A stretch of DNA of 64,000 nucleotides from Staphylococcus epidermidis (lineage in GTDB: Bacteria; Bacillota; Bacilli; Staphylococcales; Staphylococcaceae), in contig NZ_AP019721.1 of NCBI RefSeq assembly GCF_006742205.1, positions 682,001-746,000 on the forward strand. Direction: 5' to 3'. The notes beneath the pieces were generated by a model. It searched no databases, had not been told where the DNA came from, and worked only from the letters and a program-made list of their open reading frames with translations. This document shows, in pieces, positions 29,741-42,803 of this stretch (the first letter of the stretch is position 1; the number at the start of each line of letters is the position of its first letter). The position numbers were made by a program, and so were the translations under genes.

Positions 29741-30019
29741 ATGGCTCGTAGTATTAAAAAAGGACCTTTCGTCGATGATCACTTAATGAAAAAAGTAGAA
29801 GCTCAAGACGGAAGTGAAAAGAAACAAGTGATTAAAACATGGTCTCGTCGTTCTACAATTTTCCCAAATTTCATTGGCCATACTTTTGCAGTATACGATG
29901 GACGTAAACATGTACCTGTATATGTCACTGAAGATATGGTAGGTCACAAATTAGGTGAATTTGCTCCTACACGTACTTTTAAAGGACATGCAGCAGACGA
30001 CAAGAAAACAAGAAGATAA
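29741..30019 (+). CDS. rpsS: 30S ribosomal protein S19
   Basis: S19 lies in the 30S head and forms a pair with S13. I place the start at 29741 ([15 protein letters not shown]) after GGGAGG, giving the usual 92 residues. An in-frame ATG 16 codons earlier falls in the intergenic hairpin region (GTGTGCGGCG with CGCACAC, near 29693-29719) and has no ribosome site. Confidence 0.98.
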   Translation: MARSIKKGPFVDDHLMKKVEAQDGSEKKQVIKTWSRRSTIFPNFIGHTFAVYDGRKHVPVYVTEDMVGHKLGEFAPTRTFKGHAADDKKTRR

Positions 30020-30046
30020 TTTTAATAAGTAGAGGAGGAAATCCTG

Positions 30047-30400
30047 ATGGAAGCAAAAGCGGTTGCTAGAACAATAAGAATCGCACCTCGTAAAGTAAGA
30101 CTTGTTCTTGATTTAATCAGAGGTAAAAATGCTGGAGAAGCTATTGCTATTTTAAAATTAACTAATAAAGCTTCATCACCAGTAATCGAAAAAGTATTAA
30201 TGTCCGCTTTGGCAAATGCTGAGCACAACTATGATATGAATACAGATGAATTAGTTGTAAAAGAAGCATATGCTAATGAAGGACCAACTTTAAAACGTTT
30301 CCGCCCACGTGCACAAGGACGTGCAAGTGCAATTAATAAACGTACAAGCCACATTACAATCGTCGTAAGTGACGGTAAAGAAGAAGCTAAAGAAGCTTAA
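30047..30400 (+). CDS. rplV: 50S ribosomal protein L22
   Basis: L22 spans the 50S subunit, and its beta hairpin narrows the exit tunnel. The 117-residue protein shows the family start [21 protein letters not shown] and the hairpin region [14 protein letters not shown], where macrolide-resistance insertions occur in other isolates; none is seen. AGAGGAGG precedes ATG. Confidence 0.98.
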   Translation: MEAKAVARTIRIAPRKVRLVLDLIRGKNAGEAIAILKLTNKASSPVIEKVLMSALANAEHNYDMNTDELVVKEAYANEGPTLKRFRPRAQGRASAINKRTSHITIVVSDGKEEAKEA

Positions 30401-30423
30401 TAACTTTCTAAGGAGGGAATACT

Positions 30424-31077
30424 GTGGGTCAAAAAATTAATCCAATCGGACTTCGTGTCGGTGTTATCCGTGATTGGGAAGCAAAATGGTATGCTGAAAA
30501 AGACTTTGCTTCACTTTTACATGAAGACTTAAAAATCCGTAAATTTATTGATAATGAATTAAAAGAAGCGTCAGTTTCTCACGTAGATATTGAACGTGCA
30601 GCAAATCGCATCAATATTGCTATCCATACTGGTAAGCCAGGAATGGTTATTGGTAAAGGCGGTTCAGAAATTGAAAAACTTCGTAACAAATTAAATACCT
30701 TAACTGATAAAAAAGTACACATCAACGTAATTGAAATTAAGAAAATTGATATTGATGCACGTTTAGTTGCAGAAAATATTGCACGTCAATTAGAAAATCG
30801 TGCTTCATTCCGTCGTGTACAAAAACAAGCTATTACAAGAGCTATGAAAAATGGTGCTAAAGGTATCAAAACTCAAGTATCAGGTCGTTTAGGCGGAGCT
30901 GACATCGCTCGTGCTGAACAATACTCAGAAGGAACTGTTCCACTTCATACATTACGTGCTGACATTGATTATGCACACGCTGAAGCCGATACAACATATG
31001 GTAAATTAGGCGTTAAAGTATGGATATATCGTGGAGAAGTTCTTCCTACTAAGAACACTAGTGAAGGAGGAAAATAA
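30424..31077 (+). CDS. rpsC: 30S ribosomal protein S3
   Basis: S3 forms part of the mRNA entry site and its helicase activity. The 217-residue protein has a KH domain ([18 protein letters not shown], around residue 75) and the C-terminal [12 protein letters not shown] region. It starts with GTG after AAGGAGGG. rplP begins 3 nt after its stop. Confidence 0.98.
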   Translation: MGQKINPIGLRVGVIRDWEAKWYAEKDFASLLHEDLKIRKFIDNELKEASVSHVDIERAANRINIAIHTGKPGMVIGKGGSEIEKLRNKLNTLTDKKVHINVIEIKKIDIDARLVAENIARQLENRASFRRVQKQAITRAMKNGAKGIKTQVSGRLGGADIARAEQYSEGTVPLHTLRADIDYAHAEADTTYGKLGVKVWIYRGEVLPTKNTSEGGK

Positions 31078-31079
31078 AA

Positions 31080-31514
31080 ATGTTACTACCAAAACGTGTA
31101 AAATATCGTCGTCAGCATCGTCCAAAAACAACTGGTCGTTCTAAAGGCGGTAACTACGTAACATTTGGTGAGTATGGATTACAAGCTACAACTACATCTT
31201 GGATCACATCTCGTCAAATCGAATCAGCTCGTATTGCAATGACACGTTACATGAAACGTGGCGGGAAAGTTTGGATTAAAATCTTCCCTCATACACCATA
31301 TACTAAAAAACCTTTAGAAGTACGTATGGGTGCTGGTAAAGGTGCGGTTGAAGGCTGGATAGCAGTTGTTAAACCTGGTAGAATTTTATTCGAAGTAGCT
31401 GGTGTACCTGAAGAAGTTGCTCGTGAAGCATTACGTTTAGCAAGTCACAAACTTCCAGTAAAATCTAAGTTTGTAAAACGTGAAGAATTGGGTGGTGAAA
31501 CAAATGAAAGCTAA
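31080..31514 (+). CDS. rplP: 50S ribosomal protein L16
   Basis: L16 helps shape the A-site of the 50S subunit. The 144-residue product begins [20 protein letters not shown] and has the [23 protein letters not shown] segment, whose residues are involved in evernimicin binding elsewhere. It sits 2 nt after rpsC, and its end overlaps rpmC by 11 nt, so the three are translationally coupled. Confidence 0.98.
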   Translation: MLLPKRVKYRRQHRPKTTGRSKGGNYVTFGEYGLQATTTSWITSRQIESARIAMTRYMKRGGKVWIKIFPHTPYTKKPLEVRMGAGKGAVEGWIAVVKPGRILFEVAGVPEEVAREALRLASHKLPVKSKFVKREELGGETNES

Positions 31515-31713
31515 GGAAATTAGAGACTTAACCACTTCAGAAATCGAAGAACAAATCAAATCTTCAAAAGAAGAGCTTTTTAACCTACGCTTTCAGTTAG
31601 CTACAGGTCAATTAGAAGAAACGGCACGTATTCGCACAGTAAGAAAAACGATTGCACGTCTAAAAACTGTTGCTCGTGAAAGAGAAATTGAACAAAGCAA
31701 GGCTAATCAATAA
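31504..31713 (+). CDS. rpmC: 50S ribosomal protein L29
   Basis: L29 is a small helical hairpin near the tunnel exit. I chose the ATG at 31504 ([17 protein letters not shown]), giving 69 residues, the family size. Its ribosome site lies inside rpl[22 protein letters not shown] is the hallmark region. Confidence 0.97.
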
Positions 31714-31737
31714 TAATTGAAAGAGGAGGTTACGAAA

Positions 31738-32001
31738 GTGAGCGAAAGAAACGATCGTAAAGTTTATGTAGGTAGAGTTGTTTCAGATAAAATGGACAAA
31801 ACAGTCACTGTTCTAGTGGAAACTTACAAAACGCACAAATTATACGGCAAACGAGTAAAATACTCTAAAAAATATAAAACTCATGATGAAAACAATTCAG
31901 CTAAATTAGGAGACATTGTTAAAATTCAAGAAACTCGTCCTTTATCAGCAACAAAACGTTTTCGTTTAGTAGAAATTGTTGAAGAGTCAGTAATTATTTA
32001 A
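31738..32001 (+). CDS. rpsQ: 30S ribosomal protein S17
   Basis: S17 is a primary 16S rRNA-binding OB-fold protein. The GTG at 31738 ([21 protein letters not shown]) after GAGGAGGT gives 87 residues. Upstream in-frame codons would run through the ribosome site and are rejected. The [22 protein letters not shown] segment is typical. Confidence 0.97.
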
Positions 32002-32028
32002 TCAAGATTAGAGATAAGGGAGGTTTAA

Positions 32029-32400
<372 letters not shown>

Positions 32401-32441
32401 TACCAATCAAATAAATTCACATAATTTAAGGAGGTGCCCAC

Positions 32442-32759
32442 ATGCATATCAAAAAAGGTGACAACGTAAAAGTTATCGCAGGTAAAGACAAAGGTAAAGA
32501 AGGTAAAGTACTAGCTACTGAACCAAAAAAAGACCGTGTCGTTGTGGAAGGTGTTAACGTTATAAAAAAACACCAAAAACCAACTCAATTAAACCCTGAA
32601 GGTGGAATTTTAGAAACAGAGGCAGCAATCCATGTTTCTAACGTACAATTATTAGATCCTAAAACAAATGAACCTACACGTGTAGGATATAAAACAGTTG
32701 ATGGTAAAAAAGTTCGTATCGCTAAAAAATCAGGCGAAGAAATTAAAGCTAATAATTAA
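32442..32759 (+). CDS. rplX: 50S ribosomal protein L24
   Basis: L24 is an assembly initiator that binds the 5' end of 23S rRNA. The 105-residue protein carries the KOW motif ([21 protein letters not shown]) and [23 protein letters not shown] precedes ATG. Confidence 0.98.
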   Translation: MHIKKGDNVKVIAGKDKGKEGKVLATEPKKDRVVVEGVNVIKKHQKPTQLNPEGGILETEAAIHVSNVQLLDPKTNEPTRVGYKTVDGKKVRIAKKSGEEIKANN

Positions 32760-32784
32760 TAACTAGTTGAAAGGAGGATCCACT

Positions 32785-33324
32785 TTGAACCGTTTAAAAG
32801 AAAAATTTAATACAGAAGTTACTGAAAACTTAGTGAAAAAATTCAATTATAGTTCAGTGATGGAAGTACCAAAAATTGAGAAAATCGTTGTGAATATGGG
32901 TGTAGGTGACGCAGTTCAAAATTCTAAAGTTTTAGACAATGCTGTTGAAGAGTTAGAATTAATTACTGGTCAAAAACCATTAGTAACAAAAGCTAAAAAA
33001 TCAGTTGCAACATTCCGTTTACGTGAAGGTATGCCAATCGGTGCGAAAGTCACTCTTCGCGGAGAAAGAATGTATGAATTCTTAGACAAACTCATTGCAG
33101 TTTCATTACCACGTGTACGTGACTTCCAAGGTGTTTCTAAAACAGCTTTTGATGGTCGTGGAAATTACACACTTGGTGTTAAAGAACAATTAATTTTCCC
33201 AGAAATTGACTACGATAAAGTAACAAAAGTTAGAGGAATGGATATTGTTATCGTAACAACTGCTAACACTGACGAGGAAGCTCGTGAATTGTTAACAAAC
33301 TTCGGTATGCCATTTCGTAAATAA
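32785..33324 (+). CDS. rplE: 50S ribosomal protein L5
   Basis: L5 binds 5S rRNA and contacts the P-site tRNA. The start is a TTG at 32785 ([15 protein letters not shown]), with AAAGGAGG before it, giving the usual 179 residues. A TTG six codons earlier lies inside the ribosome site. [14 protein letters not shown] and the C-terminal [18 protein letters not shown] are family hallmarks. Confidence 0.97.
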   Translation: MNRLKEKFNTEVTENLVKKFNYSSVMEVPKIEKIVVNMGVGDAVQNSKVLDNAVEELELITGQKPLVTKAKKSVATFRLREGMPIGAKVTLRGERMYEFLDKLIAVSLPRVRDFQGVSKTAFDGRGNYTLGVKEQLIFPEIDYDKVTKVRGMDIVIVTTANTDEEARELLTNFGMPFRK

Positions 33325-33346
33325 TCTCTAAAAGGAGGCTAATAAA

Positions 33347-33532
33347 GTGGCTAAAACTTCAATGGTTGCTAAGCAACAAAAAAAACAAAAATTCGCTGTA
33401 CGTGAATATACTCGTTGTGAACGCTGTGGTCGTCCACATTCTGTGTATCGTAAATTTAAATTATGCCGTATTTGTTTCCGTGAATTAGCTTACAAAGGTC
33501 AGATTCCTGGCGTACGTAAAGCTAGCTGGTAA
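33347..33532 (+). CDS. rpsN: 30S ribosomal protein S14, zinc-binding type
   Basis: This 61-residue S14 carries two CxxC pairs (CERCGRP and CRICFRE), so it is the zinc-ribbon form. Bacteria with this form often have a zinc-free paralogue elsewhere for zinc starvation; none is in this window. GTG start after AAAGGAGG. Confidence 0.97.
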   Translation: MAKTSMVAKQQKKQKFAVREYTRCERCGRPHSVYRKFKLCRICFRELAYKGQIPGVRKASW

Positions 33533-33562
33533 TAATAAGAGTCTGAAAGGAGGCAACAATCA

Positions 33563-33961
33563 ATGACAATGACAGATCCAATCGCAGATATGCTTACTCG
33601 TGTAAGAAACGCTAACATGGTTCGCCACGAGAAATTAGAATTACCTGCGTCTAATATTAAAAAAGAAATTGCTGAAATCTTAAAGAGTGAAGGTTTCATT
33701 AAAAATGTTGAATATGTAGAAGACGATAAACAAGGTGTTATTCGTTTATTCTTGAAATATGGTCAAAACAATGAACGTGTTATCACAGGTTTAAAACGTA
33801 TTTCTAAACCAGGTTTACGTGTTTACGCTAAAGCAAATGAAGTGCCAAAAGTATTAAATGGCTTAGGTATTGCATTAGTTTCAACTTCTGAAGGTGTTAT
33901 CACTGATAAAGAAGCAAGAAAACGTAATGTTGGTGGAGAAATTATCGCATACGTTTGGTAA
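33563..33961 (+). CDS. rpsH: 30S ribosomal protein S8
   Basis: S8 is a primary 16S rRNA-binding protein and, in E. coli, the repressor of the spc operon. The 132-residue protein has [16 protein letters not shown] at the start and the C-terminal [34 protein letters not shown] precedes ATG. Confidence 0.98.
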   Translation: MTMTDPIADMLTRVRNANMVRHEKLELPASNIKKEIAEILKSEGFIKNVEYVEDDKQGVIRLFLKYGQNNERVITGLKRISKPGLRVYAKANEVPKVLNGLGIALVSTSEGVITDKEARKRNVGGEIIAYVW

Positions 33962-33985
33962 TAAATAATAAGGAGGTGCCATAAC

Positions 33986-34522
33986 ATGAGTCGTGTTGGT
34001 AAGAAAATTATTGACATTCCTAGTGACGTAACAGTAACTTTTGACGGAAGTCATGTCACTGTAAAAGGTCCAAAAGGTGAATTAGAAAGAACTTTAAATG
34101 AAAGAATGACATTTAAACAAGAAGAAAACACTGTTGAAGTTGTAAGACCATCTGATTCTAAAGAAGACAGAACAGATCATGGTACAACTCGTGCTTTATT
34201 AAATAATATGGTACTAGGTGTTTCTCAAGGTTACGAAAAAACACTTGAGCTTGTTGGTGTAGGTTACCGTGCACAAATGCAAGGTAAAGATTTAGTACTT
34301 AATGTTGGATACTCTCACCCAGTTGAAATTAAAGCAGAAGAAGGCATTACTTTCGCTGTTGAGAAAAATACAACTGTTAAAGTATCTGGTGTTTCTAAAG
34401 AACAAGTTGGTGCGATTGCTTCTAACATTCGTTCTGTAAGACCTCCAGAACCTTATAAAGGTAAAGGTATTCGCTACCAAGGTGAATATGTACGCCGTAA
34501 AGAAGGTAAAACTGGTAAATAA
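33986..34522 (+). CDS. rplF: 50S ribosomal protein L6
   Basis: L6 lies near the factor-binding site at the base of the stalk. The 178-residue protein has two similar domains and the signature [16 protein letters not shown] near the end. AAGGAGGTG precedes ATG, 24 nt after rpsH. Confidence 0.98.
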   Translation: MSRVGKKIIDIPSDVTVTFDGSHVTVKGPKGELERTLNERMTFKQEENTVEVVRPSDSKEDRTDHGTTRALLNNMVLGVSQGYEKTLELVGVGYRAQMQGKDLVLNVGYSHPVEIKAEEGITFAVEKNTTVKVSGVSKEQVGAIASNIRSVRPPEPYKGKGIRYQGEYVRRKEGKTGK

Positions 34523-34553
34523 TAGATAACACTCTAAAGAAAGGAGTATTGAA

Positions 34554-34916
34554 ATGATCAGTAAAATTGATAAAAACAAAGTACGTTTGAAAAGACATGC
34601 TCGTGTTCGTACTAAATTATCAGGTACAGCTGAAAAGCCACGTTTAAATGTGTATCGTTCAAACAAACACATCTATGCACAAATTATTGATGACGTTAAA
34701 GGCGTAACACTTGCTCAAGCATCATCACAAGATAAAGATATTGCAAACACATCAGCTTCAAAAGTTGACTTAGCAACTACTGTTGGTCAAGAAATTGCTA
34801 AAAAAGCTAACGATAAAGGTATTAAAGAAATCGTCTTCGATCGCGGTGGATATTTATACCACGGACGTGTTAAAGCTTTAGCTGATGCTGCAAGAGAAAA
34901 TGGATTAGAATTTTAA
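34554..34916 (+). CDS. rplR: 50S ribosomal protein L18
   Basis: L18 brings 5S rRNA into the large subunit together with L5. The 120-residue protein has the basic N-terminal tail ([14 protein letters not shown]), RPRLN-like [16 protein letters not shown], and the C-terminal [28 protein letters not shown] precedes ATG. Confidence 0.98.
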   Translation: MISKIDKNKVRLKRHARVRTKLSGTAEKPRLNVYRSNKHIYAQIIDDVKGVTLAQASSQDKDIANTSASKVDLATTVGQEIAKKANDKGIKEIVFDRGGYLYHGRVKALADAARENGLEF

Positions 34917-34935
34917 TTAAAGGAGGGACACATTC

Positions 34936-35436
34936 ATGGCTCGTAGAGAAGAAGAAACTAAAGAATTTGAAGAACGCGTTGTTACGATTAACCGTGTTGC
35001 TAAAGTTGTAAAAGGTGGTCGTCGTTTCCGTTTCACTGCATTAGTGGTTGTTGGAGATAAAAATGGTCGTGTAGGTTTCGGTACTGGTAAAGCGCAAGAG
35101 GTACCAGAAGCTATCAAAAAAGCTGTTGAAGCAGCTAAAAAAGATTTAGTAGTTGTTCCACGTGTAGAAGGTACGACTCCTCATACTATAACTGGTCAAT
35201 ATGGGTCAGGTAGCGTATTTATGAAACCAGCTGCACCTGGTACAGGAGTTATCGCTGGTGGACCAGTTCGTGCCGTATTAGAGTTAGCAGGAATTACTGA
35301 TATCTTAAGTAAATCTTTAGGATCAAATACTCCTATTAATATGGTTCGTGCGACTATCAACGGTTTACAAAACTTAAAAAATGCAGAAGATGTTGCTAAA
35401 TTACGTGGCAAATCTGTAGAAGAATTATACAATTAA
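34936..35436 (+). CDS. rpsE: 30S ribosomal protein S5
   Basis: S5 takes part in mRNA entry and decoding accuracy. The 166-residue protein shows [18 protein letters not shown] and the loop where spectinomycin-resistance changes occur, here with the ordinary VVKGG sequence. AAGGAGGG precedes ATG. Confidence 0.98.
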   Translation: MARREEETKEFEERVVTINRVAKVVKGGRRFRFTALVVVGDKNGRVGFGTGKAQEVPEAIKKAVEAAKKDLVVVPRVEGTTPHTITGQYGSGSVFMKPAAPGTGVIAGGPVRAVLELAGITDILSKSLGSNTPINMVRATINGLQNLKNAEDVAKLRGKSVEELYN

Positions 35437-35452
35437 GGAGGGAAAATAAGTT

Positions 35453-35635
35453 ATGGCTAAATTACAAATTACCCTCACTCGTAGTGTTATTGGTCGTCCT
35501 GAAACACAACGTAAAACTGTTGAAGCTTTAGGTCTTAAAAAGACTAATAGTTCAGTAGTTGTTGAAGATAACCCTGCAATTCGTGGGCAAATCAACAAAG
35601 TTAAGCATTTATTAACAATTGAAGAAGAAAAATAA
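35453..35635 (+). CDS. rpmD: 50S ribosomal protein L30
   Basis: L30 is a small peripheral 50S protein. The 60-residue product shows [23 protein letters not shown] and the family end [18 protein letters not shown] precedes ATG, 16 nt after rpsE. Confidence 0.97.
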   Translation: MAKLQITLTRSVIGRPETQRKTVEALGLKKTNSSVVVEDNPAIRGQINKVKHLLTIEEEK

Positions 35636-35651
35636 TTAAGGAGGTGCCGAA

Positions 35652-36091
35652 ATGAAATTACATGAGTTAAAAGCAGCTGAAGGATCACGTCGTGTACGTA
35701 ACCGTGTAGGTCGTGGTGCTGCAACTGGTAACGGTAAAACAAGTGGCCGTGGTCAAAAAGGTCAAAAAGCACGTTCAGGTGGTAAAGTAAGACCAGGATT
35801 TGAAGGTGGACAATTACCTTTATTCCGTCGTTTGCCTAAACGTGGTTTCACTAACATTAACCGTAAAGAATATGCTATTGTTAACTTAGACCAACTCAAT
35901 AAATTTGAAGATGGTACTGAAGTTACTCCAGCTTTATTAGTAGAATCTGGTGTTGTTAAGAATGAAAAATCTGGTATCAAAGTACTAGGTAACGGTTCAC
36001 TAGACAAGAAATTAACAGTGAAAGCTCATAAATTCTCAGCTTCAGCAGCAGAAGCTATTGATGCAAAAGGTGGAGCACACGAGGTGATCTA

Positions 36092-36092
<1 letters not shown>
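35652..36092 (+). CDS. rplO: 50S ribosomal protein L15
   Basis: L15 is a late assembly protein of the 50S subunit. The 146-residue protein has the Gly/Arg/Lys-rich N-terminal extension ([22 protein letters not shown]) and [20 protein letters not shown] precedes ATG. Its last base is the first base of secY (TAATG), coupling the two. Confidence 0.98.
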
Positions 36093-38049
<1,957 letters not shown>

Positions 38050-38236
38050 TAGATCAACACTATACGATCTATGTTTCAGTGAGTATTAGAGTAAATTTAA
38101 CAGAATGAGTGACAAATAACGATATTTAATTCCCGTATTTTTGTTGAACTTATATTAAACCATCACGAATAGATTCGTATCGTTAAGTTGTCTATTGACG
38201 ATTACCTTACTATTGCAAAAAGGGGGAAGTTAATCA
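38050..38236. other. Gap between adk and infA
   Basis: This 187-nt stretch holds no gene, although Bacillus-type clusters have map here. A short hairpin (ACGAA and TTCGT near 38165-38178) is visible. It may hold an internal promoter for infA, but no convincing -35/-10 pair could be fixed. Confidence 0.4.
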
Positions 38237-38455
38237 ATGGCTAAACAAGATGTAATTGAATTAGAAGGTACAGTACTAGATACTTTACCAAACGCAATGT
38301 TTAAAGTAGAATTAGAAAATGGTCATGAGATTTTAGCTCACGTAAGTGGTAAAATCAGAATGAATTACATTCGTATTCTACCTGGCGACAAAGTAACTGT
38401 TGAGATGTCTCCGTATGATTTATCGCGCGGTAGAATTACTTATCGTTATAAATAA
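38237..38455 (+). CDS. infA: Translation initiation factor IF-1
   Basis: IF-1 binds the ribosomal A site during initiation. The 72-residue protein is a single OB-fold with [32 protein letters not shown] and [16 protein letters not shown], all standard. GGGGGAAG precedes ATG. Confidence 0.98.
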   Translation: MAKQDVIELEGTVLDTLPNAMFKVELENGHEILAHVSGKIRMNYIRILPGDKVTVEMSPYDLSRGRITYRYK

Positions 38456-38474
38456 TCGTCACTCCATAATATAG

Positions 38475-38600
<126 letters not shown>

Positions 38601-38622
38601 TAAAAGAGAGGTGTAAATTAAT

Positions 38623-38988
38623 ATGGCACGTATTGCAGGAGTGGATATTCCACGTGAAAAACGCATTGTTATCTCATTAACATACGTATATGGTATTGGT
38701 ACTTCAACTGCTAATAAAATAGTAGAAGAAGCTAACGTATCAGCAGATACTCGCGTTAAAGATTTAACTGACGATGAATTAGGTCGTATCCGTGAAGTTG
38801 TAGATGGCTACAAAGTAGAAGGTGACTTACGCCGTGAACAAAACTTAAACATTAAACGTTTAATGGAAATTTCATCATACCGCGGAATTCGTCATCGTCG
38901 TGGCTTACCAGTTCGTGGACAAAAAACTAAAAACAATGCTCGTACACGTAAAGGTCCAGTTAAAACAGTAGCTAATAAGAAAAAATAA
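38623..38988 (+). CDS. rpsM: 30S ribosomal protein S13
   Basis: S13 in the 30S head contacts the large subunit and P-site tRNA. The 121-residue protein has [25 protein letters not shown] and the basic C-terminal tail [27 protein letters not shown] precedes ATG. Confidence 0.98.
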
Positions 38989-39010
38989 TAGGTAAAGGAG
39001 GCAAAATTTA

Positions 39011-39400
39011 ATGGCACGTAAACAAGTATCTCGTAAACGTAGAGTGAAAAAGAATATTGAAAATGGTGTAGCTCACATCCGTTCAACATTCAATAATACT
39101 ATCGTAACTATCACTGATGAATTCGGTAATGCATTATCTTGGTCATCAGCTGGTGCATTAGGATTCAAAGGATCTAAAAAATCAACTCCATTTGCAGCTC
39201 AAATGGCTTCAGAAACAGCTTCTAAAACTGCTATGGAACATGGTTTGAAAACAGTAGAAGTAACAGTAAAAGGACCTGGTCCAGGCCGTGAATCTGCTAT
39301 CCGTGCACTACAATCTGCAGGTTTAGAAGTAACTGCAATCAGAGACGTTACTCCAGTACCACACAACGGTTGTCGTCCACCAAAACGTCGTCGCGTATAA
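39011..39400 (+). CDS. rpsK: 30S ribosomal protein S11
   Basis: S11 forms part of the 30S platform near the E site. The 129-residue protein has [16 protein letters not shown] and the C-terminal [25 protein letters not shown] precedes ATG. Confidence 0.98.
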   Translation: MARKQVSRKRRVKKNIENGVAHIRSTFNNTIVTITDEFGNALSWSSAGALGFKGSKKSTPFAAQMASETASKTAMEHGLKTVEVTVKGPGPGRESAIRALQSAGLEVTAIRDVTPVPHNGCRPPKRRRV

Positions 39401-39476
39401 TTTTTAAATGTATTGTTACAAGTCACTGAGCAAACAGTTTAAATCTAGTCGACGTATTTAAGGAGGATATTTGTAA

Positions 39477-40421
39477 ATGATAGAAATTGAAAAACCTAGA
39501 ATTGAGACAATTGAAGTTAGTGAAGATGCTAAATTCGGTAAATTCGTTGTTGAACCACTTGAACGTGGCTATGGTACTACACTAGGAAACTCCTTACGTC
39601 GTATCCTACTATCTTCATTACCAGGTGCAGCCGTTAAGTACATCGAGATTGAAGGAGTTTTACACGAATTTTCAGCAGTAGATAATGTAGTAGAAGATGT
39701 TTCAACAATCATTATGAACATTAAAAAACTTGCATTAAAAATTTACTCTGAAGAAGATAAAACTTTAGAAATTGATGTTAAAGATGAAGGCGAAGTAACT
39801 GCAAGTGACATTACTCACGACAGTGATGTTGAGATTTTAAATCCAGAGCTTAAAATCGCAACAGTGTCTAAAGGTGGACATCTTAAAGTGCGTCTTGTTG
39901 CTAATAAGGGTAGAGGTTACGCATTAGCTGAACAAAATAATACTAGTGATTTACCAATTGGTGTAATTCCTGTTGATTCACTATATTCACCTGTTGAACG
40001 TGTAAACTATACAGTTGAAAATACACGCGTAGGTCAAAGTAGTGATTTTGATAAATTAACTTTAGATGTTTGGACAAATGGTTCAATCACACCACAAGAG
40101 TCAGTATCATTAGCAGCTAAAATAATGACTGAACACTTGAATATCTTTGTAAGTCTAACTGATGAGGCTCAAAACGCTGAAATCATGATTGAAAAAGAAG
40201 AAGATCAAAAAGAAAAAGTACTTGAAATGTCTATTGAAGAATTAGACTTATCTGTACGTTCTTATAACTGCTTAAAACGCGCAGGAATCAATTCTGTACA
40301 AGAGTTAGCTGATAAATCTGAAGCTGACATGATGAAAGTGCGTAATTTAGGTCGTAAATCTCTAGAAGAAGTAAAATATAAATTAGAAGATTTAGGATTA
40401 GGATTAAGAAAAGAAGATTGA
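39477..40421 (+). CDS. rpoA: RNA polymerase alpha subunit
   Basis: Alpha dimers scaffold RNA polymerase assembly, and their C-terminal domain binds UP elements and activators. The 314-residue protein has the N-terminal assembly domain ([22 protein letters not shown]), a linker near residues 230-245 and the C-terminal domain ([36 protein letters not shown]). AAGGAGG precedes ATG. The 76-nt gap from rpsK is the longest within this last part of the cluster. Confidence 0.98.
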   Translation: MIEIEKPRIETIEVSEDAKFGKFVVEPLERGYGTTLGNSLRRILLSSLPGAAVKYIEIEGVLHEFSAVDNVVEDVSTIIMNIKKLALKIYSEEDKTLEIDVKDEGEVTASDITHDSDVEILNPELKIATVSKGGHLKVRLVANKGRGYALAEQNNTSDLPIGVIPVDSLYSPVERVNYTVENTRVGQSSDFDKLTLDVWTNGSITPQESVSLAAKIMTEHLNIFVSLTDEAQNAEIMIEKEEDQKEKVLEMSIEELDLSVRSYNCLKRAGINSVQELADKSEADMMKVRNLGRKSLEEVKYKLEDLGLGLRKED

Positions 40422-40437
40422 TAAAGGAGGTTAACTC

Positions 40438-40806
40438 ATGGGTTACAGAAAATTAGGTCGTACTTCTGATCAACGTAAAGCAATGTTACGTGACTTAGCA
40501 ACTTCATTAATCGTTAGTGAACGTATCGAGACAACTGAAGCTCGTGCTAAAGAAGTTCGTAGTGTAGTAGAGAAATTGATCACACTTGGTAAAAAAGGTG
40601 ATTTAGCATCTCGTCGTAATGCTGCTAAAACTTTACGTAATGTTGAAATTTTAAATGAAGATGACTCTACACAAACTGCTCTTCAAAAATTATTTGGTGA
40701 AATCGCTGAACGTTATAGTGAACGTCAAGGTGGTTACACTCGTATTCTTAAAGTAGGCCCTCGTCGTGGTGACGGCGCTGAATCAGTAATTATTGAATTA
40801 GTTTAA
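40438..40806 (+). CDS. rplQ: 50S ribosomal protein L17
   Basis: L17 is a 50S surface protein. The 122-residue product starts [19 protein letters not shown] and has the [18 protein letters not shown] end. AAAGGAGG precedes ATG. It is the last gene of the superoperon; hairpins follow. Confidence 0.98.
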   Translation: MGYRKLGRTSDQRKAMLRDLATSLIVSERIETTEARAKEVRSVVEKLITLGKKGDLASRRNAAKTLRNVEILNEDDSTQTALQKLFGEIAERYSERQGGYTRILKVGPRRGDGAESVIIELV

Positions 40807-40934
40807 TCTAATTTTAAGACACAAGTTATAACTTAGTTGTCTAACCTTAATAAATACACATTTACTACTTATATATAAAGCAAATGAGTGCAACGATAAT
40901 GTTTGCCACATACAAATATTGTCTAGCTCAGAGT

Positions 40935-41036
40935 ACCCCATCCAACTAAATAATTATTTAAGCGTGAACTCAACATTTGATGGGGTGCGCGCTTTTTTAT
41001 TTAAGCTATAGTTAATAACACTATAGCTTTTTTTAT
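40935..41036 (+). terminator. Two terminator hairpins closing the ribosomal superoperon
   Basis: The first pairs ACCCCATC (40935-40942) with GATGGGGT (40979-40986), then GCGCGC and a T run. The second pairs AAGCTATAG (41003-41011) with CTATAGCTT (41021-41029), then seven Ts. The rest of 40807-41136 shows only AT-rich sequence and a weak palindrome near 40820-40845. Confidence 0.8.
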
Positions 41037-41136
41037 AATTCATATTACAAATGATTAAATTATACATATCTGATATACAGTCAATTTGAATTATTGTAGA
41101 ATGTTTAGTGATATAAAAATATTAGGAGTGGTTGAT

Positions 41137-41946
41137 GTGAATGGGTCAAATCCTATCATTGAATTTAAAGATGTATCATTTCAATATCAAAGTGACGCTG
41201 CTTTCACATTAAATCGCGTTTCATTCTCAATACCAGCTGGACAATGGACTTCTATTGTAGGTCACAATGGTTCAGGAAAATCTACTATTGCTAAACTTAT
41301 GGTAGGTATAGAAGAACCAAGTGAAGGACAAATTCTATTTCAAAATCTACCAGTAGACTCTCAAAATAAGCGAGAAGTGAGGAAACATATCGGAATTGTT
41401 TTTCAAAACCCCGATAATCAATTTGTAGGTTCTATAGTTAAATTTGATGTTGCTTTTGGTCTTGAAAACCAACTTGTTCCTTATAAAGAAATGGTATCTA
41501 AAGTTAATCAAGTATTAACTGAAGTAGATATGATAAATAAAGCCGATGATGAACCCCATTCACTTTCAGGAGGGCAGAAACAACGTGTTGCCATTGCTGG
41601 GGTACTTGCACTTAATCCTGATGTGCTGATTTTAGATGAAGCGACAACGATGCTAGATCCTCATGGAAAGTCATCTTTACTTAACCTTGTAAATGAAGTT
41701 AAAGTAAATAATCATGTTACAATTATTTCAATCACTCATGATTTAGATGAAGCAATGCATGCTGATCAAATCATTGTATTGAATAAAGGAACTGTTTTTA
41801 AACAAGGAACACCTCAAGATATTTTTAAGTGCGAAGAGGCACTAATATCGGTTGGATTGGACTTACCATTTCCTTTGAAAATGAATCGACTTTTAGGTTT
41901 TGATTCAACTTATGTAACTTATGAAGGGTTGATTAAAAAATTATGA
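41137..41946 (+). CDS. ecfA1: ECF transporter ATPase EcfA1
   Basis: It is one of two ATPases in the shared energising module of ECF importers, which work with separate S components for vitamins and metals. I chose GTG at 41137 ([14 protein letters not shown]), with AGGAG about 8 nt before it, giving 269 residues, the usual length. Motifs are Walker A ([10 protein letters not shown]), Q-loop ([10 protein letters not shown]), signature ([13 protein letters not shown]), Walker B (LILDEAT) and ITHD. Its stop overlaps the ecfA2 start by 4 nt. Confidence 0.96.
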
Positions 41947-42803
41947 GTATACAATTTAATCAAGTGAGTTATATTTATCAACAAGGGACACCTTATGAAT
42001 TTGAAGCTATTAAAAACGTTTCACTAACTCTTGAACAGGGCAAGTATTATGCAATTATTGGTCAAACTGGAAGTGGGAAATCCACTCTGATTCAACATTT
42101 GAATGCTTTATTAAAGCCCACTACAGGTTCAGTCAACATTAATGGTTTAGAAGTTACAAATAAAACTAAAGACAAGCACTTACGTCACATAAGAAAAGAA
42201 GTAGGTATAGTATTTCAATTTCCAGAATCCCAATTATTTGAAGATAGCGTTGAAAAAGAAATTGAGTTTGGACCTAAAAATTTTAATATGAACCTAAAAA
42301 ATGTTAAAGACAAAGCTTTTCAACTTCTTCTTGAATTAGGTTTTTCAAGAAATGTGATGTCATCCTCTCCATTTCAAATGTCGGGAGGACAAATGAGAAA
42401 AATAGCCATTGTTTCCATTTTGGCTATGGATCCACAAGTAATTATTCTGGATGAACCGACTGCTGGGTTAGACCCGAATAGTAAACACCAAGTCATGTCT
42501 TTAATAAAGAAAATACAAATAGAAGAAAATAAAACGATTATTCTTGTTTCACATGATATGGATGATGTAGCACGTTATTCAGATGAAGTTGTAGTAATGA
42601 ATAAAGGGACGATAGTAGAAAAATCAAATCCTAGAAATTTATTTAATCAAAAAACGCAATTATTAAAGTGGCATATAGAGTTGCCTAAAGTAGTGAAGTT
42701 ACAGAAAGATATCGAAAAAAAATATAATATGTTATTTCCAAAGCTTGCCATGAATGAAGAAGAGTTTGTGAAGTTGTATAAGGAGTGGCATCATGAAGAA
42801 TAA
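41943..42803 (+). CDS. ecfA2: ECF transporter ATPase EcfA2
   Basis: This second ATPase pairs with EcfA1. The 286-residue protein has Walker A ([12 protein letters not shown]), the Q-loop [13 protein letters not shown], an unusual but family-typical signature ([13 protein letters not shown]), Walker B ([11 protein letters not shown]) and VSHDMDD. It overlaps ecfA1 (ATGA) and overlaps ecfT by 11 nt, consistent with equal synthesis of the module. Confidence 0.96.
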
